A stretch of 64,000 nucleotides of DNA from Halotia wernerae. Its GTDB lineage: Bacteria; Cyanobacteriota; Cyanobacteriia; Cyanobacteriales; Nostocaceae. The notes below the pieces were generated by a model. It was not told where the DNA came from. It searched no databases and saw only the letters and a program-made list of their open reading frames with translations. Each line of letters begins with the position of its first letter. Within the stretch, counting starts at the first letter, position 1. This document shows, piece by piece, positions 18,509 through 28,299 of this stretch. Location: the NCBI GenBank assembly GCA_034931985.1, contig JAYGHB010000012.1, positions 30,816-94,815 on the forward strand, written 5' to 3'. Position numbers and translations under genes: made by a program.

Positions 18509-19864
18509 CTACAATTTCTGCCCAGCATAGATTGATCGCACTTCACCGTTACGGCGAACTATAGCTTCACCATTGCTGACATCAACTAATGTCCAACCAC
18601 TCGAACCAACACTTTCTCCGATGTTGATGCGGCGAGTCACACCGTCAATCTGAAATAAAGCAGCAGATTTGTTGCCTAGTTCTAGTAATCCTTCTAAGGT
18701 ATGGCTAGGAGCCGCTGCAGTTGTGGTGGGTAAATACGCCTGCTGTTGGGTGGGTGCGGTGGTAGTAGGTAGCGTTGGTGATGCTGCACGGAAGGGGACA
18801 ACTGGTAATGCAGGTAGAGGATTAGGCAGCTGCTTCACAGTGATGGGTGCAGTTCGCACAGATAAAGGTTTGAGTTCTCCACGTACAGCAGCTAGCATAT
18901 TAATACCCACGGGCTTGGCTGCTTGCTTGACTGTAGTCAGGGCAGTTTTCACAACATCAGGTTGAGATGTCTTGGAATTAGTTGCTACTGGTGGTAAAAG
19001 TGTAGGAGCGCCAGGAATAGCTGGGGGCGCATATCGCATAGGTGATGGCGCTTGATAAACAGGAATGTAAATACGCTCAACAACATTGGCAGAACGGTTA
19101 GGAGTCGGTGATGTATTGTTAGCAGCCAAAGGAGGAGGTAGATTTCCCACAGGCTGATTACCAGTAAAAGCGATGGCGTTAGAGTTAGAGGCTAATCGAT
19201 TAGTGAGTCCTGAGCGAACAGATTGTTGATTATTTGTGGTCTCTTGCTTATCAATAATTGCCAGCGATCCCAGCATATAATCAACCAACTCTGCCTCAAC
19301 ATCTATTTTTGTAGCTCGCTGCGTCTGGGGTACATAAAGAGTCTGTGGCTGTGTCAATTTGGAAGTGAGAAGCAATAATATTCCAGACTGGAACAGGTAA
19401 ATTGTACCTGCGATCGCAACGCCTATGGTTGCGCCTAAAACCAGCATTTTTCTTAAAGCACGTCTGGTTTGCTCACGTCTAGTACTAATTGCTCTCGCGC
19501 TAGGAGTGTCAACTACAACTTTACCTTGCTTATGTCTAACTTGAGTAAGTGTACTAGGTAAGACAATCTGTGGTACATTAATTGTCTCATATTCTGAAGG
19601 TAGTGGCGTGGAATAGTTCCCTGGCTTGTAGAACCAATCATGGGCGGTGGTTTCTTCTGGGGAACGACGTGGTGTGCGACTACCATGCCTCACAGTTTGA
19701 GAAGGCAGGCTTACACTAGCATCCAAAATTTCGTCAATATCGGCAAAGAGTTCGTCCATCAAGCCATCAGCATAAAATTCTATCGACCAAGGCTCGTTGG
19801 CGAGCAAGTCTTCTGATGGTTCTGGAATAATAAGATTGGTGCTGGTTGCTTGTAACATGGGCAT
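18509..19864 (-). CDS. Single-pass membrane protein with GspC/PilP-like C-terminal domain
   Basis: 451 residues. Acidic cytoplasmic N-terminus (1-135), one membrane segment (about 140-160), a long Pro/Thr/Ala-rich linker (about 200-385) and a compact beta domain at about 388-451 (HTLEGLLELGNKSAALFQIDG ... IYAGQKL) that resembles the periplasmic domain of GspC or PilP: regulated pitch of short strands around G-V-x-x-R-I-x-x-G-E. A role in a secretion or pilus assembly is possible but unproved. Faces the IS fragment downstream; transcribed in the same direction as mnmG. Confidence 0.6.
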   Translation of the reverse strand: MPMLQATSTNLIIPEPSEDLLANEPWSIEFYADGLMDELFADIDEILDASVSLPSQTVRHGSRTPRRSPEETTAHDWFYKPGNYSTPLPSEYETINVPQIVLPSTLTQVRHKQGKVVVDTPSARAISTRREQTRRALRKMLVLGATIGVAIAGTIYLFQSGILLLLTSKLTQPQTLYVPQTQRATKIDVEAELVDYMLGSLAIIDKQETTNNQQSVRSGLTNRLASNSNAIAFTGNQPVGNLPPPLAANNTSPTPNRSANVVERIYIPVYQAPSPMRYAPPAIPGAPTLLPPVATNSKTSQPDVVKTALTTVKQAAKPVGINMLAAVRGELKPLSVRTAPITVKQLPNPLPALPVVPFRAASPTLPTTTAPTQQQAYLPTTTAAAPSHTLEGLLELGNKSAALFQIDGVTRRINIGESVGSSGWTLVDVSNGEAIVRRNGEVRSIYAGQKL

Positions 19865-20093
19865 TTTGGTTTATGGCTGCCAGTATGGGACACACCGCCC
19901 CTACTGCCTGGGAATTATGATTTTATTTTTGCAGGTATATTCAATCACCCGCCTAAACTAGACGAGTTGATTGCTTGGTAGTATTAAGTTCAACTTCAAT
20001 TCGGAGACTGCTGATAATGCCAGTACTTAATTCGTGTCATCTATCATACTAATCTCTTCTTCTCTACTATACTCACCCTTCATCAAGTTGAAG

Positions 20094-22016
20094 TTAAGCT
20101 AAAGCTGTAAATGCTGACTGAGGCTGGGTTCTACGCAATTCTAAATATATTAATAAAGCATTTATATCAGCGGGATTCACCCCACCAATACGTGCTGCTT
20201 GACCGATGGTCAGCGGTTTTACCTTGTTTAGCTTTTCCCGTGCTTCTTTAGAAAGGGTATCAATTGTTGTGTAATCCAAATCCGCAGGTAACTGGCGTTG
20301 TGCCTGACGGGCAATCTGTTCAATCTGATTTTGTTGTCTAGCGAGATAGCCAGAATATTTGATGTCAATTTCTGCGCCTTGTTTCTCGGCTAGTTTGAGG
20401 TTGGGGTTTCCTAATCCGTAACTGTCAAGATCAACGTAATGAAATCCCGGACGGCGGAGCAAGTCAGCGAGGGTGATCGAACCTTTGATTGCTTGTTGAG
20501 AAACAAAAGCGATCGCTTGCCCAATTTCATCATGTTCTTTTACCCGTGTGGCGTATAACCGTTCTTTTTCGGTGGCAATTTGTAACTGTTTTTGGGTAAA
20601 CAATTCCCAACGGCGATCGTCAATCAAGCCAATTTCCCGCCCTAAAGGTGTTAGGCGTTGGTCAGCATTATCAGAACGCAATAATAAGCGATATTCAGAT
20701 CGACTGGTGAGCATTCGGTAAGGTTCACGCAAGTCTTTGGTACACAAATCATCTACCAGCGTCCCAATGTAACTTTGCTCACGGGAGAAAATAATCATTT
20801 CCTCACCCCGCACCAACCGCGCGGCGTTGATTCCTGCCACTATCCCTTGGGCTGCGGCTTCTTCATAACCTGTAGTGCCGTTAATTTGTCCTGCACAAAA
20901 TAAACCAGCAATCTTTTTTGTCATCAGTGTGGGATAACACTGTGTTGCGGGGATGTAGTCATATTCCACAGCATAAGCCGGACGTAACATAAAACATTGT
21001 TCTAAACCTGGGAGACTCCGCAACATTTGCAATTGCAAACTTTCTGGCAACCCTGTAGAAAAACCTTGAATATATAGTTCTGGGATATCTCGCCCTTCTG
21101 GTTCAATAAAAAGCTGGTGGCTTTCTTTGTCAGCAAAGCGCACAATTTTATCTTCAATACTGGGGCAATAACGAGGCCCTTTTGCTTCTACCCAACCGCC
21201 ATAAACCGGCGACAGGTGTAAATTTTCTCGAATCAGTCGATGGGTTTCAGCAGTTGTACGGGTAATGTAGCAGGGTATTTGTTCTCGTTCCACCCAGGCT
21301 TGGGGGTCAAAGCTAAACCAGCGGACTTCTTCATCCCCTGGCTGGATGGTCATTTTACTGTAGTCTACCGATCGCTTGTCTACCCGCGCTGGAGTCCCAG
21401 TCTTTAAGCGTCCGGTTTCAAATCCCAAGCGATTCAGAGTTTGCGTTAAGCCTTCCGCCGCAAATTCCCCAGCCCGTCCCGCTGGCATGGATTTATTGCC
21501 AACCCAGATCTTTCCTCCCAAGAAAGTGCCTGTTGTCAAGATGACTGCTTGACATTGGAAAGCTACACCAAAGTAAGTTGCAACGCCGATTACTTCATCG
21601 TTAGCACCCAGCACCAAGTCTGTAGCCATACCCTCACGGATAATCAAATTTTCTTGGTTCTCGACAATACTCTTCATCACCGCTGCATATTCACGCTTAT
21701 CAGTTTGGGCGCGTAATGCCCAAACCGCAGGCCCCCTTGAAGAGTTGAGGATGCGTTTTTGTAGGTATGTACGGTCTGCTATTTTGCCAATTTCCCCACC
21801 GAGTGCGTCTACCTCATGGGTCAACTGCGATTTAGCAGGGCCACCCACCGCTGGATTACAGGGTTGCCAAGCAATTTTATCCAAGTTGAGGGTCAATAGC
21901 AGAGTCCGACAGCCGAGACGAGCAGATGCGAGGGCTGCTTCGCAACCGGAGTGACCTGCACCGACGACAATGACATCAAAAGCGTCTTGAAATTCAACGG
22001 AATTGTGCATGGTCAT
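20094..22016 (-). CDS. mnmG: tRNA uridine-5-carboxymethylaminomethyl(34) synthesis enzyme MnmG
   Basis: 640 residues, full length. FAD-binding GAGHSGCEAALASARLG at the N-terminus, PAVGGPAKSQL and GRAGEFAAEGL motifs, and the C-terminal helical domain ending in LEKxGxI-type sequence (ADINALLIYLELRR). With MnmE it modifies U34 of several tRNAs. The IS607-type transposon starts about 300 bp upstream of its start and may have altered its promoter region. Confidence 0.96.
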   Translation of the reverse strand: MTMHNSVEFQDAFDVIVVGAGHSGCEAALASARLGCRTLLLTLNLDKIAWQPCNPAVGGPAKSQLTHEVDALGGEIGKIADRTYLQKRILNSSRGPAVWALRAQTDKREYAAVMKSIVENQENLIIREGMATDLVLGANDEVIGVATYFGVAFQCQAVILTTGTFLGGKIWVGNKSMPAGRAGEFAAEGLTQTLNRLGFETGRLKTGTPARVDKRSVDYSKMTIQPGDEEVRWFSFDPQAWVEREQIPCYITRTTAETHRLIRENLHLSPVYGGWVEAKGPRYCPSIEDKIVRFADKESHQLFIEPEGRDIPELYIQGFSTGLPESLQLQMLRSLPGLEQCFMLRPAYAVEYDYIPATQCYPTLMTKKIAGLFCAGQINGTTGYEEAAAQGIVAGINAARLVRGEEMIIFSREQSYIGTLVDDLCTKDLREPYRMLTSRSEYRLLLRSDNADQRLTPLGREIGLIDDRRWELFTQKQLQIATEKERLYATRVKEHDEIGQAIAFVSQQAIKGSITLADLLRRPGFHYVDLDSYGLGNPNLKLAEKQGAEIDIKYSGYLARQQNQIEQIARQAQRQLPADLDYTTIDTLSKEAREKLNKVKPLTIGQAARIGGVNPADINALLIYLELRRTQPQSAFTALA

Positions 22017-22543
22017 ACTTACAGGGTCAGCAAACAGAGATTTATTAATAATTTTAACTGATCCGTAGCAGTCCTAAATTTAAGGTGAACTCAGCTAATC
22101 AGCATTTTAGTTGCATATTTAATTGGGTGCGGCTCTTTTGAAAAGACGGTATCCTGTTGACAGAGTAAAAATGCGAAAAAATTCTTTATAATACTTTGAA
22201 GATATACCGAAAAATTCTACATAATCCTCTTGTAAGGGGTAATTATAGGGTAAAAAAACTTTGAGCGATCGCCCCTTAAATTCCACATCAAGCTATCATC
22301 AGAAAAATGGATCTGAAACCCCGTGCTTCTAGCACGGCTTTACATGAGATACTGGGATGAGTTGCTATTCTACCCAAATGCAGACTATATATATCTGTTA
22401 AATGCAAGCTTCAAGTCCCTGTAGAGTTGCGTTCCGAAATAGACCGCACTTTAATATCTGTGTTGACCTTTCCACTAGCCCTACAGGCAAAACACCCAGG
22501 CTAACAATAGATTACATATACTCACAAATGCTAATATAGTGGT

Positions 22544-23182
22544 ATGGCTTATGTACCACTACGAGAAGCAGTTAAAAGACTTGGGTTGCACCCAAACACT
22601 TTAAGGAAGTACGCAGATAATGGCAAGATTGAAAGCATCAAAAACGAAGCAGGGCAAAGACTCTTTAACGTCGAGTCCTACCTCCGTGGTGCAACTAGAG
22701 CTTCCCTTGTTTGTTACTGCCGAGTCAGTTCAGCCAAACAACGAGACGACCTTGGTAGACAAATTGCTTACATGCAATCACTCTACCCAGATGCCGAAAT
22801 CATCAAAGACATCGGCAGTGGAATCAACTTTAAAAGGAAAGGACTGCAAGCCTTACTGGACAGACTTATGCGGGGAGATAAGCTCACGCTTATTGTTGCC
22901 TGTCGTGACCGACTCGCAAGGTTTGGATTCGAGCTTATTCAGTACATGGTCGAGCAAAACGGTGGACAAATCGTGGTTCTCGACAACACTGTACACTGCC
23001 CCGACAGTCCACTCAAGTCGGGAGACCCGCCCACGTGGCTGTCTCCCGAATCAGAGCTTACCTCGGATCTTCTCTCCATCCTCCACGTCTTCTCTTGTCG
23101 GATGCACGGACTCAGAAAGTATAGTAAAAAAATCAAGGAAGATCCGGATCTTCCTCACGGCGGCACAGAGGCAGATTCTTAA
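22544..23182 (+). CDS. tnpA: IS607 transposase TnpA (serine recombinase with MerR-like HTH)
   Basis: 212 residues. N-terminal MerR-type helix-turn-helix (LREAVKRLGLHPNTLRKYADNGKI, 6-29), then a resolvase catalytic domain: YCRVSS with the nucleophile Ser62, DIGSGINFKRKGLQALLDRLM, and the ACRDRLARFGFEL arginine motif. C-terminus IKEDPDLPHGGTEADS is complete compared with the family, so the protein looks functional. It overlaps tnpB in another frame. An A7 run lies at about 23126-23132 within the overlap. Confidence 0.93.
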   Translation: MAYVPLREAVKRLGLHPNTLRKYADNGKIESIKNEAGQRLFNVESYLRGATRASLVCYCRVSSAKQRDDLGRQIAYMQSLYPDAEIIKDIGSGINFKRKGLQALLDRLMRGDKLTLIVACRDRLARFGFELIQYMVEQNGGQIVVLDNTVHCPDSPLKSGDPPTWLSPESELTSDLLSILHVFSCRMHGLRKYSKKIKEDPDLPHGGTEADS

Positions 23183-24233
23183 GCAGTGGTTTGGTGTATC
23201 TAGATTTGTTTACAACACCACTGTTAAATTACTACAAGACTCTAGCGTTAAAGCTAACTGGAAAGCGATTAAGACTGACATATTAAATGGATTACCAGAG
23301 TGGAGTAAATCAGTCCCTTATCAAATTAAGTCAATCGCCATTAAAGATGCCTGCAAAGCTGTTAGCAACGCCAAGAAAAAGTTTAAAAATGGTGGCGGTA
23401 TTAGCAAGGTTAGATTTAGATCAAGGAAAGACTCTGTACAATCTTGTTATATTCCCAAGTCTGCGGTAAAAGATTTAGGAATTTATCACACTATATTAGG
23501 TGAGGCAATCTTTAAAGAACCCTTACCGCAAAGCTTTGGCGACTGTCGCTTGGTATTCGCTTACCGTGATTATTATCTGACAGTTCCAGAGGACGTGCCA
23601 CAACAACAGTCTGATAACCAAGGACGTGTTGTAGCACTTGACCCCGGCATCAGAACATTTATTACTTTCTTTTCTGAATGTAGTTTTGGTGAAATTGGAA
23701 CAGCTGCTAATTTGCAAATTCAGAAGCTATGTTTCCGTTTAGATAAATTAATTTCTAAATTCACTAAAGCCAAATGCAAACAGAGAAGAAGAATGAAACT
23801 TGCTGCGAGTTCACTGCGAGGTAAAATTAAAAACCTTGTAGATGAATTACACAAGAAAACTGCTAGACTTTTGGTCGATAACTTTGACATTATTTTGCTG
23901 CCAACTTTTGAAACATCTCAAATGTCTAAAAAAGCAAAGCGGCGAATCAGGTCAAAGTCAGTGCGCCAAATGTTAACGCTCTCCCACTACCGATTTAAGC
24001 AGTTTCTCAAGCACAAAGCTTTTGAAACTAGCAAGGTAGTTATGGATGTTAACGAGGCATACACATCAAAAACAGTCAGTTGGACTGGTGAAATAATCCC
24101 CAATCTTGGTGGTGCTAAATTCGTCAAGTCTCCATCTGATGGGCAAGTAATGAGCCGGGATCTAAATGGTGCGCGAGGGATTTTCCTTCGTGCATTGGTT
24201 GATACGCCCTCTCTCAAGGAGTGTATTTGTTAA
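22791..24233 (+). CDS. tnpB: TnpB, RNA-guided nuclease of the IS607 element (no zinc-finger cysteines)
   Basis: Recognisable TnpB sequence runs from about 23127 (KKSRKIRIFLTAAQ) to the stop. RuvC residues are present: Asp in VALDPGIRTF, Glu in LLPTFETSQM, Asp in SRDLNGARGIF. The zinc-finger region reads SKTVSWTGE...GGAKF with no CxxC pairs, so metal binding there is lost. No ATG/GTG/TTG lies near the core; the frame stays open back to 22620 across tnpA, with ATG at 22791. The N-terminal 110 or so residues are therefore either an overprinted extension or an artefact, and translation may instead depend on coupling or frameshifting at the A7 run. Confidence 0.8.
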   Translation: MPKSSKTSAVESTLKGKDCKPYWTDLCGEISSRLLLPVVTDSQGLDSSLFSTWSSKTVDKSWFSTTLYTAPTVHSSRETRPRGCLPNQSLPRIFSPSSTSSLVGCTDSESIVKKSRKIRIFLTAAQRQILKQWFGVSRFVYNTTVKLLQDSSVKANWKAIKTDILNGLPEWSKSVPYQIKSIAIKDACKAVSNAKKKFKNGGGISKVRFRSRKDSVQSCYIPKSAVKDLGIYHTILGEAIFKEPLPQSFGDCRLVFAYRDYYLTVPEDVPQQQSDNQGRVVALDPGIRTFITFFSECSFGEIGTAANLQIQKLCFRLDKLISKFTKAKCKQRRRMKLAASSLRGKIKNLVDELHKKTARLLVDNFDIILLPTFETSQMSKKAKRRIRSKSVRQMLTLSHYRFKQFLKHKAFETSKVVMDVNEAYTSKTVSWTGEIIPNLGGAKFVKSPSDGQVMSRDLNGARGIFLRALVDTPSLKECIC

Positions 24234-24321
24234 TGAATGTTAGCAAAAAAGTATCGGACAATTGTCTCTGTTCCCGATGATTCAAATCTGAGGCTAAAGC
24301 CCCGTACCGCGATAGTCGGGG
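24234..24321 (+). ncRNA. Candidate omega RNA / right-end segment of the IS607 element
   Basis: TnpB guide (omega) RNAs end at the right end of their element and overlap the 3' part of tnpB. This non-coding stretch after the tnpB stop finishes with a CCCCG/CGGGG hairpin (24300-24321). Inferred from position and hairpin only; the guide would begin just after the true right end. Confidence 0.35.
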
Positions 24322-24369
24322 TAAGCTTAATGAGTATTGTGGCTTTTCTGTGCGTAACTCCTAGCATCT

Positions 24370-26964
24370 ATGACCGCTTCTGAATCTGCAACCGAACCCA
24401 CTAAACCCAATAATGCTAATACATTTATCACAGACCACCGACAGGTAGACCGCAGTAAGCTCAGTCAAATGTACCTGCACTACGTCGAGACGAAGGATAA
24501 ATATCTCCACGCGGTGTTGTTGTATCGGGTAGGAGATTTCTTTGAATGCTATTTTCAAGATGCTGTAACCCTAGCGCAAGAATTGGAATTAGTCCTGACT
24601 AGCAAACAAGCTGGGGAACAAGGACGGGTAGCAATGTCTGGTGTACCGCATCACTCCTGGGAACGCTACACAACACTGCTAGTAGAAAAAGGCTTTGCAG
24701 TTGTGATTTGCGACCAAGTAGAAGATGCATCAGAAGCTGCTGGGAGATTGGTGCGGCGTGAGGTCACGCGCATTCTTACCCCTGGGACTTTGCTAGAAGA
24801 AGGAATGCTCAAATCCAGTCGTAATAATTACTTGGCGGCTGTGGTAATTGCGGCAAATCATTGGGGTTTAGCTTATGCAGATATCTCCACAGGTGAATTT
24901 CTCACCACTCAAGGCAGTGATTTAGAACACCTCACCCAAGAATTAATGCGCTTGCAGCCTTCGGAAGTATTGGTTCCTAGCAATGCTCCCGATTTGGGTA
25001 GTTTGCTGCGTCCAGGAGAAACTTCGCCCCATCTTCCCCAGTGTTTACCACCATCATTTTGCTATAGCTTGCGATCGCAACTTCCTTTTTCTCCAGCTGA
25101 AGCTAGACCTAAATTATTGCAGAAATTTAAAGTGCGATCGCTTGAAGGACTAGGTTGTGATCATCTTCCTTTAGCCGTCCGTGCCGCTGGCGGTCTTCTA
25201 GAATACGTGGAAGATACTCAAAAAGAAAATCCTGTATCCCTGCAAAGGCTACGCACCTATACCACCACCGATTATCTAATTGTTGACCACCAAACCCGCC
25301 GTAACCTCGAAATTACCCAAACAATCCGCGATGGCACATTTCACGGGTCTCTGCTATGGGCATTAGATAGAACTAGCACAGCGATGGGGAGTCGGGCATT
25401 ACGGCGTTGGTTACTGCAACCGCTACTTGATATTAAAGGTATTCGGGCGCGGCAAGATACCATCCAAGAACTAATGGCAAATACCCCTCTGCGTCAGGAT
25501 TTGCGGCAGTTATTGCGCCAAATTTATGACTTGGAACGGCTGACGGGACGCGCAGGTTCTGGTACTGCTAACGCTAAAGATTTAGTAGCTTTGGCAGATT
25601 CCCTCTCACGTTTACCAGAATTAGCCCGCTTAGTAGCTGATGCTGATTCTCCCTTCCTCAAAGCTTTACAGAAAGTGCCGCCTATTTTAGAAGAGTTAGC
25701 CCAAAAACTACACATCCATCTTGTGGAATCGCCACCAATACATATTAAAGAAGGCGGATTGATTCGTCCAGGGATAAATCCCCAGTTGGATGAAAGAAAA
25801 GCAACTGTAGAAGCAGACCAACAATGGATTGCCAATTTAGAAGTTGATGAAAGGGCAAAAACGGGGATTCCTAACTTGAAGGTGGGATTTAATAAAACAT
25901 TTGGTTATTACATTAGTATTTCCCGCGCTAAAGCTGACCAAGTACCAACTAACTACATCCGCAGACAAACCCTAACAAATGAAGAACGTTACATTACCCC
26001 AGAGTTGAAAGAACGGGAAGCCAGGATTCTCACAGCGCGGGATGATTTAAATCGCTTGGAATATGAAATTTTTACCGCCTTGCGCGAAGAAGTCGGACAA
26101 CAAGCAGATGTGATTCGCAGTCTTTCTCGTGCAGTAGCGGCGGCGGATGTTTTGTGTGGTTTTGCTGAGTTGGCGGTACAGCAAGGTTACTGTCGTCCTG
26201 AAATGCTGTCAGGACGGAAAATAACAATTGTTGATGGTCGTCATTCGGTAGTGGAACAGTCTTTACCTGCGGGTTTCTTTGTGCCAAATTCGACTCAATT
26301 AGGTCAAGAGTCATTAGCAGATGAGGAAGGACACACAATAACTGAGAACCCCGATTTAATTATCCTCACTGGGCCGAATGCCAGTGGCAAGAGTTGTTAT
26401 TTACGTCAGGTGGGATTAATTCATCTGATGGCACAAACTGGTAGTTTTGTACCAGCAAGGTTTGCTAAATTGGGAATATGCGATCGCATTTTTACTCGTG
26501 TAGGTGCTGTTGATGATTTGGCGACTGGTCAATCTACCTTCATGGTGGAGATGAATGAAACAGCAAATATTCTCAACCATGCCACTTCTCGGTCGTTGGT
26601 GTTGTTAGATGAGATTGGCCGAGGAACAGCGACATTTGACGGACTTTCCATAGCTTGGGCTGTAGCAGAGTATTTAGCAGTAGATATTCGGGCGCGGACA
26701 ATTTTTGCTACTCATTACCACGAGTTGAACGAACTGGCTGGGATGTTGCCGAATGTAGCTAATTACCAGGTGACGGTGAAAGAATTACCCGACCAAATTA
26801 TCTTTTTGCACCAAGTCCAACCGGGAGGCGCTGATAAATCCTACGGCATTGAAGCGGGAAGATTAGCGGGTTTACCTGCGGTAGTGATTCAACGAGCAAA
26901 ACAAGTCATGGGACAAATTGAGAAACACAGTAAAATTGCGATGGGCTTGCAAAATCTGGATTAA
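24370..26964 (+). CDS. mutS: DNA mismatch repair protein MutS
   Basis: 864 residues, full length. Mismatch-binding motif GDFFECYF (canonical GDFYE) near residue 57, connector and lever domains, and ATPase with Walker A GPNASGKSC near 670, VEMNETANIL, Walker B LVLLDEIGRGT and ATHYHEL. Recognises mispairs and recruits MutL. The N-terminus has a cyanobacterial extension (about 1-30). The IS607 element ends about 45 bp before the ATG, so the mutS promoter may lie in the transposon. Confidence 0.97.
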   Translation: MTASESATEPTKPNNANTFITDHRQVDRSKLSQMYLHYVETKDKYLHAVLLYRVGDFFECYFQDAVTLAQELELVLTSKQAGEQGRVAMSGVPHHSWERYTTLLVEKGFAVVICDQVEDASEAAGRLVRREVTRILTPGTLLEEGMLKSSRNNYLAAVVIAANHWGLAYADISTGEFLTTQGSDLEHLTQELMRLQPSEVLVPSNAPDLGSLLRPGETSPHLPQCLPPSFCYSLRSQLPFSPAEARPKLLQKFKVRSLEGLGCDHLPLAVRAAGGLLEYVEDTQKENPVSLQRLRTYTTTDYLIVDHQTRRNLEITQTIRDGTFHGSLLWALDRTSTAMGSRALRRWLLQPLLDIKGIRARQDTIQELMANTPLRQDLRQLLRQIYDLERLTGRAGSGTANAKDLVALADSLSRLPELARLVADADSPFLKALQKVPPILEELAQKLHIHLVESPPIHIKEGGLIRPGINPQLDERKATVEADQQWIANLEVDERAKTGIPNLKVGFNKTFGYYISISRAKADQVPTNYIRRQTLTNEERYITPELKEREARILTARDDLNRLEYEIFTALREEVGQQADVIRSLSRAVAAADVLCGFAELAVQQGYCRPEMLSGRKITIVDGRHSVVEQSLPAGFFVPNSTQLGQESLADEEGHTITENPDLIILTGPNASGKSCYLRQVGLIHLMAQTGSFVPARFAKLGICDRIFTRVGAVDDLATGQSTFMVEMNETANILNHATSRSLVLLDEIGRGTATFDGLSIAWAVAEYLAVDIRARTIFATHYHELNELAGMLPNVANYQVTVKELPDQIIFLHQVQPGGADKSYGIEAGRLAGLPAVVIQRAKQVMGQIEKHSKIAMGLQNLD

Positions 26965-27069
26965 CATTTGCTGGCAGAGCGATCGCATGGTGATATCATA
27001 GCCATCAATCAGGATCTTCCCATCTGTGGGAGGATACAGCCCCAACAGTGCTTCACCAATCAGTCCATT

Positions 27070-27627
27070 TTAATCTAACTCCCGTCGTCCTTCTAAAGCC
27101 CTTGCGAGCGTTACCTCATCAGCGTACTCTAAATCCCCACCTACGGGTAGACCAAAGGCAATCCGCGTCACTTTGGTAAATGGTTTTAATAGCTGACCGA
27201 CATACAAAGTTGTGGTCTCGCCTTCCACACTCGGACTAATCGCTAAAATTACTTCTTGAGGTTGTTGCTGACTGACTCGTCGTACTAAAGCTTGAATAGT
27301 CAACTGTTCTGGGCCAATACCATCCATAGGAGAAATCACTCCACCCAAGACGTGATATTTGCCTTTGTACTCGCGGGTTTTTTCTAGCGCAATGACATCG
27401 CGAGAATCTACTACCACACAGATAGTCTGATTCTCACGGTTGGGATTGCGGCAGATTTCACAAACCGGATCAGCAGATAAGTGAAAGCACACAGAACACA
27501 AACCTACCTGTTGTTTTGCTTCTATGAGGGCTTGTGCCAAAGCCTCTACTTCTGATTCTGGTCGCTTTAAAATATGCAAAGCTAGCCGTTGGGCTGATTT
27601 GGGGCCAACTCCTGGTAGGCGTTGCAA
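27070..27627 (-). CDS. recR: Recombination mediator RecR
   Basis: 185 residues from TTG 27627 (MQRLPGVGPKSAQRLA). Helix-hairpin-helix, C4 zinc finger (GLCSVC...CEIC) and Toprim domain (VVDSRDVIALEKTREYKGKYHVLGG) are intact. The family's preceding segment (VYARPLARLIEQL) is encoded in frame upstream, but it opens with GTT at 27661-27663 and contains no canonical start; a GGAG lies 11 nt before that GTT. So the real start is either the TTG or an unusual codon (GTT, ACG or ATT). RecR acts with RecF/RecO in gap repair. Confidence 0.93.
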   Translation of the reverse strand: MQRLPGVGPKSAQRLALHILKRPESEVEALAQALIEAKQQVGLCSVCFHLSADPVCEICRNPNRENQTICVVVDSRDVIALEKTREYKGKYHVLGGVISPMDGIGPEQLTIQALVRRVSQQQPQEVILAISPSVEGETTTLYVGQLLKPFTKVTRIAFGLPVGGDLEYADEVTLARALEGRRELD

Positions 27628-27926
27628 CTGCTCAATTAACCGTGCTAAAGGACGTGCGTAAACCGTTGTCTTATCTCCAGAAGGTTATAAATATCATTAC
27701 TATGATGACATTTTTTTGGCTAATCCTCATCTGAAATACAGATTTCGTGTGAATATGCCTCTTGATATATTCATACATGGATATGATTAACCGCCATCTC
27801 AGCAATTAGATGCTTGTTGGAGATTTGTCTGAATGTTTTAATCTTATTAAAGAATTTGCAATTAAATGTCAGCTTATTCTCAATAGATGACTCAGTAATT
27901 TTTAGCTAAATGGCAATTTTAAGATA

Positions 27927-28208
27927 ATGGAAAATACAGATAATACATTGGTTGATAAAACCTTCCGTGATAGCGATGGCAAAATTGTTATAGCACAGAT
28001 GCCCAACCCACCGCTGATTCTTTGGATAGTAGCTAGTTTACTAGCTCTAGTTTTTACAAGTGGCAAAATCAATATAGTGTTAGATGTACTGGCAAATGGC
28101 TCATTGTTTACTTGGGCGTGGCTGGAGTTATTTCAAGGCGTTAATTATTTTCGCAGAGCGCTAGGTCTTGCCGTATTTATTGGTATTATTGCATCAAAAA
28201 TTCAGTAG
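27927..28208 (+). CDS. Small two-TM membrane protein of unknown function
   Basis: 93 residues: polar N-terminus (1-28), a membrane segment at about 29-45, a second hydrophobic stretch around 50-70 and a third near the C-terminus (LGLAVFIGIIA). Resembles small conserved cyanobacterial membrane proteins; no function known. Monocistronic. Confidence 0.6.
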   Translation: MENTDNTLVDKTFRDSDGKIVIAQMPNPPLILWIVASLLALVFTSGKINIVLDVLANGSLFTWAWLELFQGVNYFRRALGLAVFIGIIASKIQ

Positions 28209-28299
28209 TATGAAAGCTCTCTGAAATTTCGCTTTGATTGCTGTGAGGAGCGATCACTTGGATAAGATAATGTACAAGCGATCGCTTGGATGAGGCAAT

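Larger units (their letters stand above)
22321..24321 (+). mobile_element. IS607-type transposon (tnpA serine recombinase + tnpB)
   Basis: Contains tnpA and tnpB in IS607 order. IS607 elements have no inverted repeats or target duplications, so the ends are estimates. The left limit is placed at hairpin CCGTGCT/AGCACGG (22321-22337, loop 3 nt), the right at hairpin CCCCG/CGGGG (24300-24321). The segment between about 22340 and 22540 is non-coding leader. It sits between mnmG and mutS, a pair with no need of each other, about 50 bp before mutS. Confidence 0.8.
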
